Of a stretch of DNA of 64,000 bases, positions 1 to 8,902 are shown piece by piece. The first letter of the stretch is position 1, and each line of letters begins with the position of its first letter. The translations under genes and the position numbers were made by a program. The notes beneath the pieces are model-generated. The model was not told the DNA's origin. It saw only the letters and a list, made by a program, of their open reading frames with translations, and did no database searches. Source of the stretch: Richelia sp. CSU_2_1 (GTDB taxonomy: Bacteria > Cyanobacteriota > Cyanobacteriia > Cyanobacteriales > Microcoleaceae); contig JAAUPF010000001.1 in the NCBI GenBank assembly GCA_012034575.1, positions 1 through 64,000 of the forward strand. The letters are read 5' to 3'.

Positions 1-60
1 AATTGGGAATTGGGAATTGGGAATTGGGAATTGGGAATTGGTAATTGGGAATTGGTAATT
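1..60. repeat. Heptanucleotide tandem repeat (AATTGGG type)
   Basis: About eight consecutive copies of AATTGGG, some with AATTGGT, start the window. The same unit recurs at 51799-51870 and 56285-56353. This is the short tandemly repeated repetitive (STRR) type known from filamentous cyanobacteria. It lies outside any gene I can support. Confidence 0.9.
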
Positions 61-337
61 TCAACTGGATGCCTTCGCTGAACATTTTAAATAGCTATTC
101 AATTTAGATTGACAGATAAAAATGAAATTAGGATGAAATATTTTTACTTTTAAGCCCAACCCATAAGTCATGTAAAATCTAAGATCTAAAATCATATAAC
201 TTGCGTTGCTCTTTTTGACAAAACAGCTTACAAACGTTGGGCGGAGTGAAATATTGAGTGAAATGAAACCTTGGGCGGAGTGAAATGTTGGGCGAAGCGA
301 AGCGGAGGGTTCATTCTTCAACCCAACCTACGTATAT

Positions 338-2284
338 TTATTTGAAACTATTGACTTCTGCCTCCTGAATTTCAACGCGGCGGTTGTCCTCATGCAGTAA
401 AATTTCATCTACTTTACTATCATTTAATACTGGTGCGGGGGCGGCAAAACCATTGTTTTTAGAAACCGCTACTGCTGGCAATTTTCTCCGATTTCCCCAC
501 CACACCCCGGCGGCAAAAGTCAAAGATGCGATCGCAACTCCTCCCCCGATTCCCGCCCACAAAGGCACCGGAAAACTATTAAAACTAGATTTTTTTTCAT
601 TACCATCTACTGCCTTAATTTCCTCCACTTTCGAGTGCTTGTTTCCCTCTCGCAAAGATTGAGTGTAAAGTTGGGGAGCTCGCTGAGTAACTATTAAATC
701 TCCCTCAAACAAACCTCTCTTAATTTCCACTAAATCCCCGGAAGTTTGACCTAGTTCGACTTCCACAGCTTGAAACGCATCGCCGTTTTTGACGTAAACT
801 AACTGCTTGCCGTTAGCTTCTACCACTGATGAAACCGGAATTGCTAAAAGATTTTGTGCTGTTTTTTCAGTGAAAATTTCCAACTCGGCAAATATCCCAG
901 GCTTCAAAATTCCTTCAGAATTATCCAACAAAGCTTTCACCGGTACGGCGCGACTTTCTCCTGCTACTGCGGAACCGATAAAGCTAATTTTGCCTCGGAA
1001 AGTGCGATCGGGCAAACTCGCAATTTTTACTGTCAATTCTTGACCTTGTTTTACCCGATTCAAGTCTTTTTCATAGATATTAGCTGTGGCAAAAACACTG
1101 CTGTCATTTAAGATACTCATCAGCGGTTTTTCCGCCGAATTTACTGATTCTCCGGGAGTGATTTCGCGATCGGCCACAGTCCCGGAAATCGGCGCAACTA
1201 CGGTAACAAGTCCCTTTTCGTTGGCAGCAATTCCTAACTGTTGCAAGCGCGCTTGATAGGCTGAATCGCTGAGATTGAGCCGGGATTCAGCTACTTCTAA
1301 AGCAGCTTTAGCCCGATGGAGTTGAGCCTCTGCTTCTAAAACTTCCCGGCGGCTTAAAGCTTTGGTAAGTTGTGCTTTGGCTTCGGCAACTTTTCCTTGA
1401 GAATCCCGCAATTCCCGCAGCGGTAAATCTACTTTGGCTTGCTCGATTTCGGTTTCGGCTTTGATGACTTCAGGACGGCTTTTTGCCTTAGCAACGGCGG
1501 CTTGGGCTGCGGCATAATGAGCTTGCGATTCCAGCATTGTCCGCCGCGAAATTGCCCCTGATGCTACTAATTCTTTGTCGCGATCGAACTGTTCTTTTGC
1601 CACAGTTAATTCGGTTTCTGCCCGCGCTATTTCGGCTTGCGCTATTTCGAGTTGTCGCTGGTAGTTTGCTCTGGCAGCTTGCACGACAGAACGGTTATTT
1701 ATTAGTTTTCTTTCTTGCTCGTACTGTTGCGTTGCTGCTGCTAATTGAGTTTGCGATCGATCGATTTCTGCTGCTGCTATTTGACGCTGGCGATCGTAAT
1801 TTTCTCGTGCTAATTTCAAATCGGCTTGTGCCTGCTGCAAATCGCCTTCTGCTTCGGCTCGTTTCGAGAGAGATTCCACCCGCAATTGCCCTAATTCCGA
1901 ACTCGATAAAACAGCAACAGGTTGACCTTTTGCTACTTTATCGCCCGGTTTAACTAACAATTCAACCGCCGTGCCGCTGATGGGAGCTCGAACTTCTACT
2001 TTTTCATTAGGTAAAGTTTCAATTTGTCCGGTAGTTTTAATCCCGACAGCCAAGCGTTGAGATTTCACAGGCTCAACTTTAATTCCCATTCGCTGCGATG
2101 TTTGGGCATCAACAGAAATAGCGGCAGGAATTCCTGTTGTTTCCGCATTTTGTTGAAATTCATTATGGCTGTGTCCCGCATGAGCTAAAACACTTGCAGG
2201 AGATGTGAGAAATGCAATGCTCAAAATTAACCCAGAAATCCGACAGAGATTTGCTTGGGAAGTGGCAGGGCGGCAAAATTCCAT
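338..2284 (-). CDS. HlyD/CusB-family efflux periplasmic adaptor subunit
   Basis: Periplasmic adaptor (membrane fusion protein) of an RND- or ABC-type efflux system, probably for metal ions. The 648-residue product has an N-terminal hydrophobic signal segment (about residues 15-35) followed by a His-rich stretch, AHAGHSH, seen in many metal-efflux adaptors. A lipoyl-like half (VRAPISGTAVELLVKPGDKV) follows, then an unusually long Ala/Glu/Gln-rich coiled-coil hairpin (about residues 130-345), the second lipoyl half (VVAPISGTVADREITPGESV), a beta-barrel region and a C-terminal membrane helix near residues 575-600. The extra C-terminal helix and the long hairpin are unusual for CusB. It diverges from the oxidase/FTR1 group across a repeat-filled gap. 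No RND pump gene is in the window, so substrate and partner are inferred. Confidence 0.85.
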   Translation of the reverse strand: MEFCRPATSQANLCRISGLILSIAFLTSPASVLAHAGHSHNEFQQNAETTGIPAAISVDAQTSQRMGIKVEPVKSQRLAVGIKTTGQIETLPNEKVEVRAPISGTAVELLVKPGDKVAKGQPVAVLSSSELGQLRVESLSKRAEAEGDLQQAQADLKLARENYDRQRQIAAAEIDRSQTQLAAATQQYEQERKLINNRSVVQAARANYQRQLEIAQAEIARAETELTVAKEQFDRDKELVASGAISRRTMLESQAHYAAAQAAVAKAKSRPEVIKAETEIEQAKVDLPLRELRDSQGKVAEAKAQLTKALSRREVLEAEAQLHRAKAALEVAESRLNLSDSAYQARLQQLGIAANEKGLVTVVAPISGTVADREITPGESVNSAEKPLMSILNDSSVFATANIYEKDLNRVKQGQELTVKIASLPDRTFRGKISFIGSAVAGESRAVPVKALLDNSEGILKPGIFAELEIFTEKTAQNLLAIPVSSVVEANGKQLVYVKNGDAFQAVEVELGQTSGDLVEIKRGLFEGDLIVTQRAPQLYTQSLREGNKHSKVEEIKAVDGNEKKSSFNSFPVPLWAGIGGGVAIASLTFAAGVWWGNRRKLPAVAVSKNNGFAAPAPVLNDSKVDEILLHEDNRRVEIQEAEVNSFK

Positions 2285-2982
2285 AACTGAAGTAGTGGCG
2301 AATTTTAACTCACCTTGTAGTTTTGCAGGGCGAGATGAAATCAGGATGAAAATTCAACAATTTAACTGTATTGGAGGCCGGCAATAATTAAGTGTTTCTG
2401 GAAGCGATCGTAGTGCTAAGATCTTGCTCCAGTGTCAATAACCTGTAGGGGCCGGTTCGCTTCGTCCGTTATGAATGCGTGAGTGCGTGAGTTTTGAGTT
2501 AATAACCGTCTTTAATTCACAACTCAAAACTTAGGGCAGGCACGGGGGCACTGCCCTACAAACTCGCCAAATAAACCCGCCCCAACCCCACGAAAAATCC
2601 CCAATTGACATTGGTGGAAGATGTCAATGGTACGGACTTGGGTTCGTTCCGATGTTATGGACCCAAGTCCATACTACGAGCCGTTTTCGATCGACCGTTT
2701 TTGATTGCGATCGACCTAACTGATACCAATTTTATAAAGTAGTGCTACATTTATTGGGCTTGTTTTTTATTGGTTAATGTCTAAACAAAAGCAATGATAG
2801 CAAAGCTTCGAGGACTATATATCCATTAATTTGAGCGGTTCTATATGTAGCGTGACTTTATGAAATTGGTATGACGCTATCCGATCCCGATCGCATTGCC
2901 ATAGTTGAGAATAATTGACAATAAGTAAAAAATGTCTTATACTTAAATGCAATAAATTCTTTGATATTAGTTGTCAATAATT
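2285..2982. other. Repeat-filled intergenic region between divergent genes
   Basis: About 700 bases without a supportable gene. It holds a hairpin near 2634-2676 (arms GGACTTGGGT and ACCCAAGTCC), HIP1-like GATCG sites, and a 150-bp element with terminal inverted repeats (listed separately). Promoters of both flanking genes must lie here, but I cannot assign -10/-35 boxes confidently. Confidence 0.6.
2723..2872. mobile_element. MITE-like element with 27-bp terminal inverted repeats
   Basis: The left end ATACCAATTTTATAAAG and the right end (reverse complement ATACCAATTTCATAAAG) match over about 27 bp, including a shared TGTAGC/GCTACA inner block. The interior is AT-rich and has no open frame. 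Length, imperfect long inverted repeats and absence of coding capacity fit a miniature inverted-repeat transposable element. No transposase that could move it is present in the window. Confidence 0.7.
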
Positions 2983-3987
2983 ATGGCAGAATTACCCGAT
3001 CGTCCGCCTGGGAAAAAAGTGGGGTACTGGAATCGCCGGCAACTCTTGCAGCTAGGAATAGCTGGCCTTGGGGTGGCGGGCGGGACGATCGCCCTGCAAA
3101 ACTTGATTCAAAAACGACCGACGGTTGCCCGCATACCGCCAATTCCCGCCGATGCACCCTCTATCAGCAATATCAATCCGTTGCAAATTGCGCGGGATTT
3201 TGACTACGGCAAGGTAACGCGGGAAAACGGACGCACGGTGCGGGAGTTTCGCCTGGAAGCCAGCAATTCGATCGTCCAGCTTAACAGTGCCGTCACTTTC
3301 AACACTTGGAATGTGAATAATCGCGTGCCGGGGCCGACATTGAGAGCAACTGAGGGCGATCGCATCCGCGTGCTTTTTTCTAATAAAGGCGGACATTCTC
3401 ATTCGCTGCACTTTCACGGCCTTCATCCAACAGAAATGGACGGCATTAAACCGATCCGCAACGGCACTGCATTTATCTATGAATTCGATGCTATTCCCTA
3501 CGGACTGCACCTCTACCACTGTCACGTTGCACCCGTAACGCGCCATATCGGTAAAGGATTGTATGGAATGTTTATTATCGATCCGCCAAAATCCAGACCG
3601 CCCGCTGACGAAATCTTGTTAATCATGGCAGGATACGACGTAAATGATGATGAAAAAAATGAACTTTACGCTTTTAACGGGATGCCGAATTATTATATGA
3701 ATAACCCGATTCCTATTTACAAAAATCAGCTAGTCAGGCTGTACGTTTTGAACATGATAGAATACGAATCAGCCGTAACTTTTCACCTGCACGCCAACTT
3801 TTTTGATGTGTATCGCACGGGCATGACTTTAACCCCCAGTGAGAGAACCGATGTAATTACAATGGGCGTAGCCGAACGGCATATTTTAGAATTTAGCTAC
3901 GGCTACGGGGGCAAATATATGTTTCATCCCCATCAAGATGCGATCGCCGAAGCAGGCTGCATGGGCTTGTTCCAAGTTATTGCCTGA
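2983..3987 (+). CDS. Two-domain multicopper oxidase (laccase/nitrite-reductase-like)
   Basis: Copper oxidase of two cupredoxin domains, 334 residues from ATG 2983; an in-frame TTG at 2971 is a weaker start. A signal-like hydrophobic segment follows basic residues (about 20-45), suggesting export. Domain 1 carries HSLHFHG (about residue 140) and HLYHCHV followed by a His four residues later (about 177-188), which gives type-1 copper ligands plus type-2/3 His ligands. Domain 2 carries FHLHANFFD (about 267) and FHPHQD (about 314), which lacks a type-1 Cys. Type-1 copper only in domain 1 resembles type-C two-domain oxidases and nitrite reductases. Its position upstream of an FTR1 permease suggests ferroxidase activity by analogy with Fet3-Ftr1; that role is inference. 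Confidence 0.88.
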   Translation: MAELPDRPPGKKVGYWNRRQLLQLGIAGLGVAGGTIALQNLIQKRPTVARIPPIPADAPSISNINPLQIARDFDYGKVTRENGRTVREFRLEASNSIVQLNSAVTFNTWNVNNRVPGPTLRATEGDRIRVLFSNKGGHSHSLHFHGLHPTEMDGIKPIRNGTAFIYEFDAIPYGLHLYHCHVAPVTRHIGKGLYGMFIIDPPKSRPPADEILLIMAGYDVNDDEKNELYAFNGMPNYYMNNPIPIYKNQLVRLYVLNMIEYESAVTFHLHANFFDVYRTGMTLTPSERTDVITMGVAERHILEFSYGYGGKYMFHPHQDAIAEAGCMGLFQVIA

Positions 3988-4152
3988 CCCAAATCGCGGG
4001 CAAGGGTGCGTGTCAATTCAAATTAAGAAAGTATTAAATTAGTTGAGAATCTCGATCGTTAGTAGCTAAAATATAATGCTCTCAATTAATTGAGAATCTT
4101 TCTTAATAACTTCACAACTCAACTTTACTCAAAGTCAAAATCAGAAACTGCC

Positions 4153-5175
4153 ATGTTCTCAACATTTCGCTTATTACCCACAGCCGCTGCTGCTATCCTC
4201 GTTGCTTTCACCGGTTGCACCTCCCCCACCGCCACCAACACAGACAGCAGCCCCTCACCCGCTGCCACAGGCAGTCCCGCAGCAACCAGCGGCCACAGCG
4301 GGCATGGCGGCAAAGGAGGCATTAACATCAACACTGCCATTCTTTCGGAGTTAGATAAACTCGAAGCCAAGTTAGGAGTGCCGGCACTTTCTAACAAAAT
4401 TCAAGCCAGCCGTCCTTACGCAAAAGTAGAAGAATTGGTTTCCAAAAATGTGATTACCCAAGCTCAATTCGACCAAATTAAAGACTTGGTAACGATCGAA
4501 GATATCGTGCTGACAGGGGAAGCCAAAGATGTAGATTACATGACTAAATTGGGCTTAATGAAGGGGCATTTGATAGTAGCAAAAGAACTTTTGGATGCAG
4601 GCAAAATAGATCAAGCAGAACCGCATATCGGACACCCGGTAGAAGAAATTTATGCCGATGTCGAAGACCAACTCAACGAGCGGAAAATTCCTGAATTCAA
4701 GAATACTTTAATTAAATTGCAGGATTTAGTGAAAGCGGGTGCAAAAGATCCGGCTCAAGTAAGTGCAGAATTTGACACATCCATGAAAGCAGTTGACGCA
4801 GCAATTGTCGCGCTTCCCGAAGCGCAGCGCAAAGATCCGAAATTTGTGATGCAGGTAATTAACGGCTTGCTGGAGGCAGCTAATTCCGAATACGGTGCTG
4901 CGGTTGCGGATGGTAAAATTTCCGCAATTATTGAATATCAAGATTCGCGGGGTTTCGTGATCTATGCCGAAATGCTGTACAAAGAGATTGCCGAACAAGT
5001 GGCTAAAACTAGCCCGGAAATTGACAAAGCAATTGTTGCCAACATGACTGCACTGAAGGAAAATTGGCCGAGCGCGATCGCCCCTGCCGCCCCGGTAAAA
5101 ACTACTGAAGAAGTAACCAAGTTGGTTAAAACCATCGAAAGCGACAGCCAAAAAGTTGTCAAACCCGCATCCTAA
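4153..5175 (+). CDS. Lipoprotein with helix-hairpin-helix-like N-terminus, FTR1-linked
   Basis: A 340-residue lipoprotein from ATG 4153. The signal is MFSTFRLLP followed by VAFTGC, a lipobox with the acylated Cys near residue 21; a TTG 63 bases upstream would spoil the signal. A Ser/Thr/Pro-rich linker and a His-rich GHSGHGGKGG stretch precede a short segment (ININTA to VEELV) like the helix-hairpin-helix repeat of ComEA-type proteins. The rest is all-helical with GHLIVAKELL and HIGHPVEEIY, His/Glu patterns reminiscent of helical periplasmic iron-binding domains such as EfeO, but I cannot assign the family firmly. It sits between the multicopper oxidase and FTR1, consistent with a periplasmic iron-handling partner. 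Confidence 0.75.
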   Translation: MFSTFRLLPTAAAAILVAFTGCTSPTATNTDSSPSPAATGSPAATSGHSGHGGKGGININTAILSELDKLEAKLGVPALSNKIQASRPYAKVEELVSKNVITQAQFDQIKDLVTIEDIVLTGEAKDVDYMTKLGLMKGHLIVAKELLDAGKIDQAEPHIGHPVEEIYADVEDQLNERKIPEFKNTLIKLQDLVKAGAKDPAQVSAEFDTSMKAVDAAIVALPEAQRKDPKFVMQVINGLLEAANSEYGAAVADGKISAIIEYQDSRGFVIYAEMLYKEIAEQVAKTSPEIDKAIVANMTALKENWPSAIAPAAPVKTTEEVTKLVKTIESDSQKVVKPAS

Positions 5176-5206
5176 ATTAGGTGTTAGGAATTACGCATAG
5201 GCTGTC

Positions 5207-5271
5207 AGAAATCGGTTTTTTTACCAACATCCTTCGCACTCGCCCATAGATTCGATAAAAACCCGGTTTCT
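5207..5271. repeat. 65-bp inverted-repeat element, copy 1
   Basis: The element begins AGAAATCGGTTTTTT and ends AAAAACCCGGTTTCT, so the two ends form an inverted repeat. A second copy of identical length lies at 8704-8768. It has no coding capacity. Confidence 0.75.
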
Positions 5272-5361
5272 TTGGTTTGATGCGTAAGTCCTGGTTAACT
5301 AAAATCGACGGTAATTGGTAAAAACTCTACTAATTACATATTATCGAAAGTAAGTAAATCT

Positions 5362-5470
5362 TCTTCCTTCCTTCTTCCTTCTTCTTTCTTCCCTCTTCCT
5401 TCTTCCCTCTTCCTTCTTCCTTCTTCCCTCTTCCTTCTTCCTTCTTCCTTCTTCCTTCTTCCTTCCTTCT
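5362..5470. repeat. Polypyrimidine tandem repeat (CTTCCTT/CTTCCCT type)
   Basis: More than 100 bases of CTTCCTTCTTCCCT-type heptamer repeats run directly into the FTR1 start codon. The same repeat family occurs at 50306-50396 and inside the cobB reading frame at 49881-49920. Confidence 0.9.
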
Positions 5471-6415
5471 ATGAATTTTAGCGAAGCATTACCCACATTT
5501 GTAATTACCCTCCGCGAAGGAGTTGAAGCCGCTTTAGTTGTTGGTATCGTCCTCGCTTGCCTCAAAAAATCGGGACAAAGCCATCTGAGTCCTTGGGTTT
5601 TTGGCGGTGTTATTGTTGGATTGATTGCCAGCGCTGCGATCGGCGTACTGTTTGGCTGGACTATTCAAATTTTATCCTCATCGAATCAACCTTTTGCGCC
5701 AATTATGGAATTGCTGCTAGAGGCAACGTTTGGAATTGTAGCAATAGTAATGCTCAGTTGGATGCTGATTTGGATGACCAAACAAGCGCGATTTATGAAA
5801 GCTGAAGTAGAAGGCGCTGTTAGTGCTGCTTTAACCCAGAATTCTCAGGCTGGTTGGGGAGTATTTAGTTTAGTTTTGATTGCGGTTTTGCGCGAAGGAT
5901 TTGAAACAGTTTTGTTTGTCGTGGCTAAGTTTCAACAAGGCATTATTCCGGCACTTGGTGCTTTGGGAGGGATACTTTCAGCCGCGGGAATTGGTGTTTT
6001 GCTGTTTCAATGGGGAGTAAAAATTAATATCCGCTTATTTTTTAAATATATGGGTATTTTATTGCTCTTTATTGTAGCAGGTTTAGTGGTAACTACTCTG
6101 GGATTATTTGACAGCGCAATGCACACTTTATCGCAAGCAAATCGCGAGTCAGCAGCATTATGTTTCTATTATGAAAGATTTGCCAAAGTGCGCTCTTGCA
6201 TTCTCGGACCGATCGTCTGGAATACCTCGAAAGTGCTTCCCGAAGACAAGTTTCCCGGTTTGTTGTTGAGCGCGCTGTTTGGCTACACGGATAAGCTTTA
6301 TGTAGTGCAGGCGTTTGCTTATTTCGGATTTTTAATTACCGTCGGCGGCCTTTACTTGCAAAGTTTGGCAGGGCGAGTGTTTTTTCCATTCAAAAAACCT
6401 CAAGTAACAAAATAG
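5471..6415 (+). CDS. FTR1-family iron permease
   Basis: Inner-membrane high-affinity iron permease. The 314-residue product has about seven hydrophobic segments and two REGxE iron-binding motifs, REGVE at residues 15-19 and REGFE near residue 140, the hallmark of Ftr1/EfeU proteins. The first REGVE lies in the first helix, so ATG 5471 is the natural start. It is preceded by a polypyrimidine repeat rather than a Shine-Dalgarno sequence. Together with the upstream multicopper oxidase and lipoprotein it suggests an oxidase-coupled Fe uptake module at the cytoplasmic membrane. The late segment containing LCFYYERFAKVRSCILG is a family-specific loop. Confidence 0.92.
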   Translation: MNFSEALPTFVITLREGVEAALVVGIVLACLKKSGQSHLSPWVFGGVIVGLIASAAIGVLFGWTIQILSSSNQPFAPIMELLLEATFGIVAIVMLSWMLIWMTKQARFMKAEVEGAVSAALTQNSQAGWGVFSLVLIAVLREGFETVLFVVAKFQQGIIPALGALGGILSAAGIGVLLFQWGVKINIRLFFKYMGILLLFIVAGLVVTTLGLFDSAMHTLSQANRESAALCFYYERFAKVRSCILGPIVWNTSKVLPEDKFPGLLLSALFGYTDKLYVVQAFAYFGFLITVGGLYLQSLAGRVFFPFKKPQVTK

Positions 6416-6502
6416 GAAATTAAGCGCGATCGAACTGCGGGTGCATTTACCGATTGGAATCAAGCACGGTAGATTATATGCAACTCAAATAGAGGACTTT
6501 TT

Positions 6503-7974
6503 ATGATTGGTTTAGCGATCGCTTCTATTTCAATCAACTCAGGAATAACTAATTGGTGGTGGCTGCAAGTTGCCATCACAGTTTCCTATTATGCAATTCC
6601 GACCATGCTGGTTTACGCTCTTTACAAAGGGCGAGATATTCCTTTTCAATGGATGTTTTTAGTATTCGGAGCTTTCTTTGTTGTTTGCGGCACAACTCAT
6701 GTAATTCAACTGTGGTATATTTGGTTTCCTGAATCTTTAGTGTCAGAATTTATGAAAGCGATTACGGCTTTCGTAGCTGGAAGTTCAGTTTTGCTGCTAT
6801 TAACATTAATGCCTTTTGCACTGGCACTTCCCAGTCCAGCTAAGCTAGAAGCAGCAAATTTAGCTTTAGAAAATGAGATCGCAGAACGCCGGAAAGCTGA
6901 GGCAGCACTCGCAGAATTAGCAGAAGTATTGGAAGAGCGAGTGATAGCAAGAACTGAAAAACTTTCGCGAGCAAATGCTTCTTTGAGTAAAGAATTCTCG
7001 AACGGAAAAAAGCTAAAAAAGCGCTGCAAGAATCAGAAGCTAAATTGAGAGAAAAAGCTGAACAATTGGAACGTGCTTTGCAGAAACTTCAGGAAACTCA
7101 GGCTCAATTAGTTCATACAGAAAAATTATCAGCTTTGGGAGAGCTTACGGCGGGAATTGCCCACGAAATTAACAATCCCATCAACTTTATTAATGCAAAT
7201 ATTTCTTATGCGACCAATTATGTTGGAGATTTGTTAGATTTAATAGAATTATATGGAAAATATTATGCAAATCCTGGAGAAGAAATTTCGGAGAAAATTG
7301 AGACGATCGAACTAGATTTTTTAAGCGAAGACTTACCGAAAATCATGTCTTCAATGAAGGTAGGAACTGACAGGATTTGCGCGATCGTTGCGTCGATGCG
7401 CAATTTTTCCCGGATCGATCGGGACGCGATGAGTTTGGCTTCGATTCACGAAGGAATTGACAGTACCTTATTAATTCTCCAGCACCGATTGAAAGGAGTC
7501 GGCAACAATCCCGCTATTCAATTAATTAAAGAGTACGGCGACTTACCGCAGGTAGAATGTTATGCAGGGCAACTCAATCAAGTATTTATGAATATTATTA
7601 GCAACGCTATTGATGTGTTGCGAGAGAGTTCCGATCCGTCTGTTTTGAAGTTGCAGCAAAGAGTCCCGACAATTGAAATTAGTACGGAATTAGGCGAGGG
7701 CGATCGAGCTGTTATCCGCATTTCCGACAACGGCCCGGGAATGACTGAAGCAGTAAAATCTCAAATATTCAATCACTTTTTTACCACAAAACCTGCGGGT
7801 AAGGGAACGGGTTTGGGTTTGTCAATCAGTTATCAAATTGTTGTGGAAAAACATGGTGGCAATTTGCAGTGCATTTCTGTATCTGGAGAAGGTACGCAGT
7901 TTGTAATTTCGCTACCCATCGCACAGCAGCCTGCGGCAACTAGCAGGTTATTAGAAATGCAGGAGGCTGTTTAA
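6503..7974 (+). CDS. ETR1-like sensor histidine kinase, frameshifted
   Basis: Membrane histidine kinase with an ethylene-receptor-like sensor. The first frame (6503-7048) encodes three transmembrane helices with CGTTHVIQLW, matching the Cys65/His69 copper ligands of plant ETR1, and a conserved Y..IP in helix 1. The residue aligned with ETR1 Asp25 is Gln. A coiled coil follows. The second frame (to 7974) carries the H box AGIAHEINNPINFI and the ATPase boxes DNGPGMT and GKGTGLGLS. The frames join if one A is restored near 6993 (giving KEILERKKAKKAL) or in the A6 run at 7005-7010. The reconstructed protein is about 490 residues. No response regulator is adjacent; the nearest gene encodes a carotenoid protein. 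Confidence 0.82.
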
Positions 7975-8197
7975 AAGTGACGCAAATAATCGCACTATTT
8001 TTGGGCGATCGCATCATCCTTTAGTTGTAAATTGTTTAGTATTTTAGTTGTGTCATACCTCACAATTTACCTTCGGGGATCATCTCTATCTTAAGCAAGA
8101 TTCTACCCTCAGTATTTATTCGCTAGCTTTCATTAGGTAACAAACAAAGTTTTCTGAATAAGGAAACTGAGCAATTTATATAATTTTGGAGGCTTGA

Positions 8198-8677
8198 ATG
8201 ACATTTACCACTACCAGTGCTTACGATCGAGGAAAAGCAGATATTCAGAGCCTGAGTGTAGACGATCGATTAGGTTTGTTGTGGTTTGTTTATACCGAAA
8301 TGGGCAAGTCAATAACGCCTGCAGCTCCCGGTGCTTCTGGTTCGGATATCGCTCAGGGTTTGTTCGATCGAGTCAAGGAATTGCCTTACGAAGAACAACT
8401 GCAAGTGATGCGCGATATTGCCTCAAAAACCAATACTGAGATCGGTCGGATTTACGGATCGATGAGCCCGGAAACTAAGTTAGCTTTCTGGTATTTCTTG
8501 GCAGTAGGAATGGACGAAGGAACAATTATTCCCATGCCTCCAGATTATCAACTTCCCGAAGCCGGAAAAACTTTATTAGGCAAAATTCAAAGCATGGATT
8601 TTCAGCAGCAAATTGATTTTCTGCGCGGTACAGTTTTGGAAATGGGTGCAGAAGCTGCGCCGGGACCGGGAATTTAA
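8198..8677 (+). CDS. Helical carotenoid protein (OCP N-terminal-domain homologue)
   Basis: A 159-residue protein corresponding only to the alpha-helical, carotenoid-binding N-terminal domain of orange carotenoid protein (Carot_N family). Recognisable stretches are DDRLGLLWFVYTEMGKSITP, ETKLAFWYFLAVGMDEG, IPMPPDYQL and QQQIDFLRGTVLEMG. The C-terminal NTF2-like sensor domain of OCP is absent and the gene ends cleanly, so this is a stand-alone HCP rather than a truncation. HCPs bind a ketocarotenoid and quench singlet oxygen or, in some clades, phycobilisome excitation; the clade cannot be settled by eye. GGAGG lies 7 bases before the ATG. It fits a phycobilisome-bearing cell; no OCP-CTD homologue or fluorescence-recovery gene is nearby. 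Confidence 0.9.
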   Translation: MTFTTTSAYDRGKADIQSLSVDDRLGLLWFVYTEMGKSITPAAPGASGSDIAQGLFDRVKELPYEEQLQVMRDIASKTNTEIGRIYGSMSPETKLAFWYFLAVGMDEGTIIPMPPDYQLPEAGKTLLGKIQSMDFQQQIDFLRGTVLEMGAEAAPGPGI

Positions 8678-8703
8678 TTGCGGTACGATCGGCAGGGAAA
8701 TTG

Positions 8704-8768
8704 AGAAACCGGGTTTTTTATGCAAATCCTTTGTTAGAGCATTGCAGATTACTAAAAACTCGGTTTCT
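8704..8768. repeat. 65-bp inverted-repeat element, copy 2
   Basis: Starts AGAAACCGGGTTTTTTA and ends AAAAACTCGGTTTCT, the same length and ends as the element at 5207-5271, with a diverged middle. It directly follows the carotenoid-protein gene and could fold as a 3' hairpin in RNA. Confidence 0.75.
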
Positions 8769-8788
8769 TCATTATACAAAAGATGTAG

Positions 8789-8809
8789 GGACACGGCACT
8801 GCCGTGTCC
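8789..8809. repeat. Palindrome GGACACGGCA-C-TGCCGTGTCC
   Basis: Two perfect 10-bp arms separated by one base. It lies between convergent genes (carotenoid protein on plus, ADC-like gene on minus) and may act as a shared 3' end, but has no obvious following T-run. Confidence 0.6.
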
Positions 8810-8902
8810 TTATTGCTGTCTTTCTGCGGGCATCTTGAATGTACCTTATTCCGATGTTACCGAATTTGATATTATTTAGATTCGGTAAAGGTATGCCTCA
8901 AA

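Noticed and set aside
61-321. An 86-codon minus-strand open frame
   Set aside because: It reads through GGGCGGAGTGAAAT-like repeats, has no family features and no ribosome-binding site; I treat it as chance.
8789-8809. Intrinsic terminator of the carotenoid-protein gene
   Set aside because: The palindrome is perfect, but no T-run follows on either strand and the motif is a common dispersed repeat; kept only as a repeat.
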